Shown: piece after piece, positions 57,400-64,000 of the stretch
Position numbering within the stretch: position 1 is the first letter of the stretch
How the letters are laid out: the number at the start of each line of letters is the position of its first letter
Assembly: GCF_002288925.2 (NCBI RefSeq)
Contig: NW_022098026.1
Span: forward strand, 24,036,039-24,100,038
Direction: 5' to 3'
Length of the DNA stretch: 64,000 bases
From: Delphinapterus leucas
Taxonomy: Eukaryota > Chordata > Mammalia > Artiodactyla > Monodontidae
Made by a program: the position numbers and the translations under genes
The notes under the pieces: generated by a model
Seen by the model: the letters and a program-made list of their open reading frames with translations, nothing else
Told to the model about the DNA's origin: nothing
Databases searched by the model: none

Positions 57400-57750
57400 G
57401 ACTCACGTCTGACCTTGCATCAGTTCTGAGAGCATGCGCACCTCTTTCCCGGGGACTTGCACCTGCTGCTTCCCTCCCTGGACTGTGCCTCGCCCTGCAT
57501 TCTCACAACTGCATCCTCCTCTCTCTTCAGGCCTCAGGTTACAAGTCACCCACTCAGAGAAGCCTTCTGTGACTACCTCAACGAAAATACGTGCCTCTCC
57601 CCCCTTGTCTGTTATCGTCTATCCCGGTACTCTACTTCCTTCGGAGCAATGGTCACAATTTGGAATTATTTTGTGTGTTTATTCATTTCCTTGTTCACTG
57701 CCTGACTCCTTACTTAGACTCTAAGCACCCTGAGGACTAGTTTACTAAAG
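57400..57750 (+). repeat. L2 fragment
   Basis: Forward L2 3' region: cactcagagaagccttctgt, ttcatttccttgttcactgc, ctaagcaccctgaggactag. Confidence 0.7.
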
Positions 57751-57855
57751 TATCTGTTGGAGGGAGTGTGGAAAGAAGGGAGGGAGGGAGCCTCGTTAAC
57801 AGATATTGTCAACGTGAACAGAACTGCTTAGTCATTCTCACATTGTCAAAAACTG

Positions 57856-58364
57856 TGTCTTAAGCATCATAGCAGACGCAGTTGGTACCCAACCTGGATC
57901 CCTTTACCAGGCCAGCGAACCCATCCCCCAGCTGCTGCAGATGTTGGCTGCTACCGGCTCACATACTTGTACTCTTCTCTAGAGGGCTATCCACGCTTGC
58001 AGAGAGCCTCATGGTGGGAGATGCCTGGGAGGTTACCTCCCACCCCAAGGGTGGGAATGACATGGCATTTGGCTTCTTAATGGGGGGAGCATAACGGTCC
58101 AGCCCCTTTACCTGGGCAGGACATCCGTGGAGATGCAATTCATCCTGCAGAGGAGAGGTCCCAGGGAGATTGGATCTAGGCTAGGTTTTTCCTAAATCCC
58201 ATCTTTGCCCAGCTCCTTTTCCTGCCCCGTTCTCCTTCTCTCCCTCTTTCTATCCCCTCTCCCCTGACCCAATAAAGGCTTCTTCTGAGGGTAGTCCCTC
58301 AATAAATCACTTGCACAAGAATCGCCATCTGGGCCTCTGCATCTAGAGAACCTGATTTAAGACA
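57856..58364 (+). mobile_element. Solo LTR, ERVL-like
   Basis: 509 bp bounded by perfect 8-bp inverted termini TGTCTTAA and TTAAGACA. Near-matching 5-bp flanks aactg/aactt fit a 5-bp target duplication. AATAAA signals lie at about 58271 and 58300, placing U5 at the right end. No internal viral sequence adjoins. The family is inferred from end structure and a tail like cacttgcacaagaatcgcc. Confidence 0.75.
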
Positions 58365-59404
58365 AACTTCTTTCACGGACATGGCACTGGGCAAGGGCAA
58401 TGGAGGAGGGGGTACAGAGAAGAGGACACAGGCCACCGCTGAGGCTGCTGTGAGGCCACATCAGTGTCACCTTCCTCTTCCCCAGCCTTCCCACCCCGAT
58501 TCAACCCTGAGATGCCACGGACGTGCCACTCAGAACACCATCAGTTACGGAAGAAGCTCCGAAAGGAGGGATTGTAAACGAAGGTGAAAGATTCCAATGG
58601 AAGACACACTGGTCCCACTGCTTGGGGAGGACCTAAGCAATCATGTCTGGGGAAAAAAGCATTTTAGTTTCCTGCCGTGAGAAAGCTCCACATACTTTGG
58701 AGCCTGAAGAAGCAGTTCTGAAACAGACAGGAGTTTGAGGGCGGGGCTGATGGGTCTTTTGCATCTCCCCTCTCTTTGGCTGATCAAGAGGCAGGCGCTG
58801 TAAATCTGATGGCAAGGGCTGAGATGGTAGCAAACCTCTTTTCATCTCCCCCCTTGTGTTTTGGAGACAGGAAGGCGTGGGAAGCCAGCCAGGCCCCAAC
58901 TATCAGGAAGGTGGCAGCCTCAGAAGGGGAGAGACCAGGTCTGGGGAGTCTCGCCCTGGTCCTCAGGTTTGCGGGGGATCAGCAATAACAATGCCCGTGT
59001 GGGGCGTAAGATGACATTCCCTTCCCAGTCGTCCTCAGGGTCATGTCAGGCACTTGCAGCCAAGGAAGAATGGGAGCGAATTCAGGTCAAGAGTAAAATC
59101 AGAGCGGGAACATTTTAAAAGGGAAATTTAAATGCAGTGTTTTCATATGAAGCTACCTGGCCCGCCCCCCCCCCACTCCTTTTGGAAGCCTAAATGTCAA
59201 ACAACAACTACTAATACTTATTAAGAACTTACAAGGATGTAGCCACTGAACTAGGCATTGATACAAGTCCCAGCCCCCCAAAATGAGACAAGCCCAGTGG
59301 TGGATTCAAACCAGCCGGGGAATCCAGTCGTGCTGAAGATGTGCATCTTCCACCACATCTGTGGATGGGAGTCCAGATTTACGATTCAGCCTCGTTCGGG
59401 ACGC
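58365..59404. other. Unassigned intergenic DNA
   Basis: No gene. A short C-run lies at 59163-59173, and a possible MIR scrap near 59215-59260 (ttattaagaacttacaagg). Confidence 0.4.
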
Positions 59405-59535
59405 TGGGAAGGTTGTAAGCTCCTTGAGAACAGGGGGCTTTTGTCTGTCTCGTTCCCCGGAGTATCTCCAGTGTTCAGAACAGTGGCTGGGACCTAGAAG
59501 GGGCTCAACAGATGTCTGCGGAATGAAAGAATAAA
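59405..59535 (+). repeat. L2 3' end
   Basis: Typical L2 terminus: gtaagctccttgagaacagg, agtatctccagtgttcagaa, gcggaatgaaagaataaatg. Confidence 0.8.
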
Positions 59536-59554
59536 TGGGCAAGATAAGTGTACT

Positions 59555-59770
59555 GACTTGGGAGTCATTGACCACTCAGTTCCTTTTCTCATGAGCCAGG
59601 TTTCTTGAGCAAACTATCTTGAATTTTCTGAGCTTTGGTTTCCTCAACTATAAAGCGTGAAAAAATACTAGCTGCCTCCTAGGTTACAGATGAGGCTTGA
59701 ACAAGCTATGCTGTACGTAGCACAGCGGATGGCACAGGGTAAGCACTGCCAAACGGTAGTGACTGTCATT
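59555..59770 (+). repeat. MIR SINE
   Basis: Forward MIR: gacttgggagtcattgacca, ctgagctttggtttcctcaa, ggatggcacagggtaagcac. Confidence 0.75.
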
Positions 59771-61029
59771 ATGAAGCCTTGTATATTTCATAGGACAAAT
59801 GAACAGCAAAAGAATTTTCTAGGAGTGAAAACTGAATGCAAAGGAGATCTGTGAATAAGCAAAGTAAAACAGGGCAGTGACATCCACATTTTCCTGACCG
59901 ATTATTTTAAAAAGTGCCAGAAAAAACTAAGGCCATTCTTAGTTGTCAAGAAGCCTAAAATAGCAATTTTGAAATAAAGGAGGCAGTAATGTGTTACAAA
60001 ACCCAATGTGTCTATTCACATCTATTTCAAAAGACTCAAAATTAAATGATCATAAAAAGATCTTGGAGAAATACCATTAAGGGAAGCAAGCTAGTTATCT
60101 AATTATGTACTGTGTGAATTATATCTAATTCTAATCCAATTTAATATAAATGCATTCATTTATAATAAAAACCTAATGACGATTTAAAGGCATCCTATTC
60201 AGCTTTGATTTTAAAATGAAATACTTACTCCCTCACACAGATTTGATGTGATATGTCCCGGACAGCCTATGAATATTCATAGCCAGTATATGAACTACAT
60301 GTCCATATTCATACAATACACTTCTTACCCAAGCTGAGAGATGCACCCTTTTTCCTCTGGAAAGAAAATCAGGAAAGTGTAGTGGAAAATGGAAAAGCCA
60401 ACTGTCCCTTAAAAAGGTACCGCGTCCAGAGGGGCTGCCAGCCTAATAAATTGTTTGTTTAACTCGCTTGGGATGATGAGGTTGACAAGGCAACAGGAAG
60501 CTTAAAAAGGAAATCTGCCTCGGTGGCTGATACACCTGGGGCTCAGGCTGCCTGCGGTGCGTCCATCAGGCATGATGAAATTCTCAGAAGCCCCGCATGC
60601 TCTGCTGGAAGTAAAGGCACAATTCACTGAGTGTGTCAGTTGGAGATCTCGCCTAGCCCCTTCCAACCACAGGCAAGCCTGATCTTGGGACCCAGGAGGT
60701 TCTTTGCTACTTAGTGCTGCACCTGGCTGCTCCACCTCTCAGAGGACTGCTAGGTGGAGACATCTCAAATGAGAGGCTGGGGTCCTGAGCTAGGATGTGG
60801 ACATACACAGGTGGACGTCATTTTACTCACTAGATGTGGCCCTTAAAATCACTTGCGTGTTCAACAGATTTTTCTAAGCTGACTATTGTTTTCCATGTAC
60901 AATGCAGTAAAAGAATCCTAAAGCAAAATCTGTTGTAAGATAAGGAGTGCTTTTGGAGAGCTGCTCTCTCTTCTACAATTATGGGGTGCAGTCTGGCACA
61001 CAAGGAGCTCTCAGCAAATACGAGGGAGT
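59771..61029. promoter_or_regulatory. AT-rich repeat-free block, candidate enhancer
   Basis: About 1.2 kb without recognised repeats or genes. 60000-60340 is AT-rich and dense in POU/homeodomain cores (ttatctaattatgtactg near 60094, ataaatgcattcatttataa near 60147). It contains the perfect palindrome at 60267-60282. Looks like a distal regulatory element; conservation not tested. Confidence 0.4.
60267..60282. promoter_or_regulatory. Palindromic POU dimer site
   Basis: ctatgaatattcatag is a perfect 16-bp palindrome containing ATGAATATTCAT, the dimer-type site preferred by POU III (Brn-2) factors and related to the MORE element. Another half-site, ccatattcata, lies at about 60302. Confidence 0.5.
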
Positions 61030-61260
61030 GGCTTAGCAATGTAGTGCCTGGCCTTTGGGGTCACACATTCTATTGAATTTGGGTTCTACCACTGAGTGAA
61101 GTAAGACTGTTTACCCTAGCTGAGCCTCTAAATAGAGGAATCTTCATCTCTAAAATGGGGATAGTAATATCTGCCCTATAAAGGAACAGAGATGAAATAA
61201 GCATGGACACAGTGACACAGGAAATCCTCACTCAGTGTCAGCACTCATTAGTTGATGCTC
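61030..61260 (+). repeat. MIR SINE
   Basis: Forward MIR: gtgcctggcctttggggtca, tcatctctaaaatggggata. Confidence 0.8.
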
Positions 61261-61379
61261 CTCGAAGTGGAAAGACCGCCCCCCCACACACACACTCACA
61301 AAGGATCCAGCCGAGTCAAGGCTGTAACTCGTACAGGGTTGAAGAGGGTAGACCTCCAGGCAGATTTGCTACTCCTTCC

Positions 61380-61560
61380 CTGCTCCACAGCCTTTGCTGG
61401 AGCCTCTGGGGAAGCTCTTACTCCACTCGCCGCTGACTGTTTGCATGTCTGTCTTCCCATCTAAACTGAAGCTCTTGGAGGGTTGTCTTAGATGTGGTAT
61501 CAATGTGGGACCAGCACAGTGCCTGGCACACACTAAGTGTGGAACTGGATTAATTCAAAT
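61380..61560 (+). repeat. L2 3' end
   Basis: L2 terminus: ctgaagctcttggagggttg, agcacagtgcctggcacaca. Confidence 0.75.
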
Positions 61561-62097
61561 TGCTGTTTTAAATATCTCCACATGTGGCTTTGGGTGGCAA
61601 GAAAAGGGGAAAGAAAACCTTGTAGGTTAGGATTCTTTTATTTGTAAGTACAGGAAGCCCACTTTCAATGGGCTTAAACACAGGTAACTGTGAATTCCAG
61701 GAGTTGGGTTGCCTCAGGTGATGCCACCAGGAACTGACTTCTCTCTTCCTCTGTCATTTGGCTCTACTTTCTTTGATTGGCTCTGTTTCAGACAGGTTGT
61801 TTGCCTCTAGCTAGCAAAATGGCTGCTTAGCTCCAGACCTAAAACTTCCCCAGTCTCTAATCCAGCAGGAAAAAAAAAATATCAAGAGTTTTTGTCCCAG
61901 GAGGAGACGTGTGCAGCTTTATTGTGGTCATACGTCCATCTTTGAGACACTCTTGATGTGACAGGTTGACTGGCTTAGACCTGAGCTGTATATTCCTCCC
62001 TGAGCCGGAGGTGAGAACAGCTCCCCTTTAATCATGAATTGAGATTGAAGTTGGGGTGGGTTCTCAGGGTTGATACTTGTTTGAAAATATACCTAGG
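61561..62097. other. Unassigned intergenic DNA
   Basis: No gene. 61640-61850 has the look of an old interspersed repeat (gcctctagctagcaaaatgg), not named. Confidence 0.4.
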
Positions 62098-62412
62098 GGA
62101 CTTCCCTGGTGGCGCAGTGGTTAAGAATCTGCCTACCAATGCAGGGGACAGCGGTTTGAGCCCTGGTCCGGGAAGATCCCACATGCCACGGAGCAACTAA
62201 GCCTGTGTGTCACAACTACTGAGCCTGCGCTCTAGAGCCCACGAGCCACAACTACTGAGCCCACACGCCACAACTACTGAGGCCCACACGCTCTAGGGCC
62301 TGTGCTCCGCAGCAGGAGAAGCCACCACAATGAGAAGCCTGCTCACTGCAACTAGAGAAAGCCCACGCACAGCAATGAAGACCCAACACAGCCAAAAAAT
62401 AAATTCATTAAA
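62098..62412 (+). mobile_element. CHR-2-type SINE (long)
   Basis: Forward CHR-2 with repeated cacaactactgag units (three or more), ending agcaatgaagacccaacaca and an A/T tail. The flanks are gaaaatatacctagg (62083-62097) and gaaaatgtacctagg (62413-62427), a 15-bp duplication with one mismatch. Confidence 0.95.
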
Positions 62413-62494
62413 GAAAATGTACCTAGGATTTTGTTTTTATACAGATATGGACAGGTCAACACATCAGGAGGTGACTGCTGTTGAAAAGATAGTT

Positions 62495-62925
62495 TGTTAC
62501 CCAGAGTTCCCAAGAGGAGGGGGCATGCCACGCCATGCAGGGCTACAAAGGGGAAGCACCAGGAGTCAGACGGAGCAAGGTCAGAGCATGAGTAAAAGCC
62601 TTTATTGTGGTTTCCACAGGAAGCAATGGGCTAGGGAGGGTAAACAGCTGAGTAGGTTTAGAGTTTGGATAATTTTGGAGGGCTCTGGACTGCAGGGGTG
62701 GTCCCTAGTTACCTGGTACCTAGCCCTGGGTGATTTAGGGTAGGGGGATGGTGTCCGGGAAGGCAGGAGCCTAGTAAAAGGAGGTAGATATGGGGTATGG
62801 GCTCAGGATTGATTGGTTTGCATATTAAAGATGCACTCGCTGGTAAATTGTTTGCTATTTCTAGGAATTAGCTACCCCTGGGAGGGGCCGTTCTTCTCTG
62901 GGTCCACAGGGCCTCAAGATGTCAA
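62495..62925 (-). mobile_element. LTR-like element (endogenous retrovirus origin), reverse
   Basis: Read in reverse, it gives U3-like sequence, a poly(A) signal (CAATAAAGGC, + strand gcctttattg near 62599) and a U5-like segment ending gggtaaca. The right boundary is uncertain. No internal viral sequence adjoins. Confidence 0.5.
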
Positions 62926-63034
62926 AGCATCACAAAATATAGAAAGTTAAAGACATGATTAATACAGTATGGGGTGATAAAAAGCCACAGATATGTACTA
63001 TGGAAACCAAGGTCTAACATAGGGCTGTCATCTC

Positions 63035-63190
63035 ATTGATTTAGCCATTCATTCATTCACTCATTCAGTTATTCACACAGCATTTACTGAGCAATTTTAA
63101 TGTACCACACCCTGAACTAGGTGCAAGGGACACAGAAGTGAACAAACCAGGCATGGTTCTGCCCTCCCGATAATTAGAGCCATTGATCAA
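63035..63190 (-). repeat. L2 3' end
   Basis: Reverse L2: attcattcattcactcattc, gggacacagaagtgaacaaa, catggttctgccctcccga. Confidence 0.8.
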
Positions 63191-63205
63191 ATAGTTAGAA
63201 TTCTT

Positions 63206-63570
63206 TTTTTTTTAGTGCTGACTTTATTTATTTATCTATCTATCTATCTATCTATTTATTTTATTTATTTTTGGCTGCATCGGGTCTTCGTTGCTGTGCG
63301 CGGACTTTCTCTAGTTGCGCTGAGCGGGGGCTACTCTTTGTTGTGGTGCGCGGGCTTCTTGTTGCAGTGGCTTCTCTTGCTGCGGAGCATGCGCTCTCGG
63401 CGCGTGGGCTCAGTAGTTGTGGCTCGTGGGCTCTAGAGCTTAGGCTCAGTAGTTGTGGCACACGGACTTAGTTGCTCCGCAGCATGTGGGATCTTCCCGG
63501 ACCAGGGCTCGAACCCGTGTCCCCTGCACTGGCAGGCAGATTCTTAACCACTGCGCCACCAGGAAAATCC
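63206..63570 (-). mobile_element. CHR-2-type SINE (long)
   Basis: Reverse copy with a 12-bp duplication gttagaattctt (63194-63205 and 63571-63582). Its tail has become a (TATC)n microsatellite (63232-63256). Confidence 0.95.
63232..63256. repeat. (TATC)n microsatellite
   Basis: About six tetranucleotide units grown from the tail of the CHR-2 SINE. Confidence 0.9.
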
Positions 63571-63779
63571 GTTAGAATTCTTAAGAATGCTTCATTCTGT
63601 CCTACTAGGACCTATTCTACGTGATCTGGGATCCAACAATTCATTTTTAAAGGCTTTAATACACTTATTTATTTTAGGCTACAGTGAGATGTTTGGCCTG
63701 GAAGTATATCCTGGGCCACTGGGAAAAGAAATCTGATACCCATAAATAAAAGCACTACAAGTGAGGCTAATCCTTCATG

Positions 63780-64000
63780 ACATGTACAGCATTTCAGAGA
63801 TTACAAAATGTTTTAACTATTCTCATGTATTCCTCACAACATCCCCATTACAGAGATTATTATCATCTCATTTTACAGCTGGGGAAGCTGAGGTTTTAAG
63901 AAGAGGTGAAGTGATTGGCCCGAGGATTTATAATCAGCAAGTGGCCAGGCCAGGGCTAGAAACCAAGTCCAACTCTCCTTCCATTTTACTGGTACTTTCC
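63780..64000 (-). repeat. MIR SINE
   Basis: Reverse MIR: cattttacagctggggaagc, caagtggccaggccagggct. Runs to the window end. Confidence 0.85.

Noticed and set aside
62098..62412. CRISPR-like repeated cacaactactgag units
   Set aside because: These are the internal duplications of the CHR-2 SINE in a mammalian genome; no spacers or cas genes.
1..64000. Exons of RBM27 or TCERG1, the expected neighbours
   Set aside because: No RRM, zinc-finger, WW or FF-domain coding sequence is seen; they lie outside the window.

Overview
The window is mammalian nuclear DNA, almost certainly from a cetacean. The host call rests on the repeats: twelve closely similar copies of a roughly 200-bp tRNA-Glu-derived SINE of the cetacean CHR type (starting GGCTTCCCTGGTGGCGCAG), older CHR-1/CHR-2 copies, and L1 3' ends of the cetartiodactyl type. 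No ruminant-type BovB LINE or Bov-tA SINE was recognised. The only protein-coding gene I can support is POU4F3 (BRN3C), a class IV POU-homeodomain transcription factor needed for inner-ear hair-cell survival. It lies on the + strand in two exons (CDS 4913-5032 and 5348-6244) and gives an intact 338-residue protein. In other mammals RBM27 lies upstream and TCERG1 downstream; no coding exon of either is seen here.

Layout. 1-4600: POU4F3 upstream DNA with old MIR/L2 pieces, a CpG-rich block at the very start (1-250), and a GC-rich proximal block (3380-4750) with a Brn-3-like site at about 3573. 4616-7520: TATA box, a leader with two upstream ORFs, the CDS with one short intron, and the 3' UTR. 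8570-9200: an AT-rich block followed by a TATA box, a CpG-rich segment and a strong splice-donor sequence, which looks like a second promoter or first exon with no known gene attached. 11680-12540: an orphan CpG island. 12880-13110: an AT-rich block with a POU-type site.

13-64 kb is a gene desert. It is filled with ancient repeats (MIR, L2, L1M, MLT1, MER20/MER5-type DNA elements), three cetartiodactyl L1 3' ends with target-site duplications, one older L1 3' end, four LTR-derived segments, and the young SINEs, many of which sit inside older elements (for example L2 > CHR-1 > young SINE at 44.2-46.1 kb). A 100-N assembly gap lies in a SINE at 41.47 kb. Between the repeats are unexplained stretches, some looking like regulatory DNA: an RFX X-box-like site at 16.95 kb, a GC-rich island at 38.6-38.96 kb, an RFX half-site cluster at 50.74 kb, and a perfect POU palindrome at 60.27 kb. 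A plausible reading is a single developmental gene in a private regulatory territory, but conservation and chromatin data would be needed to show it. Repeat family names and boundaries come from recalled consensus sequences and visible target-site duplications; no database was searched.
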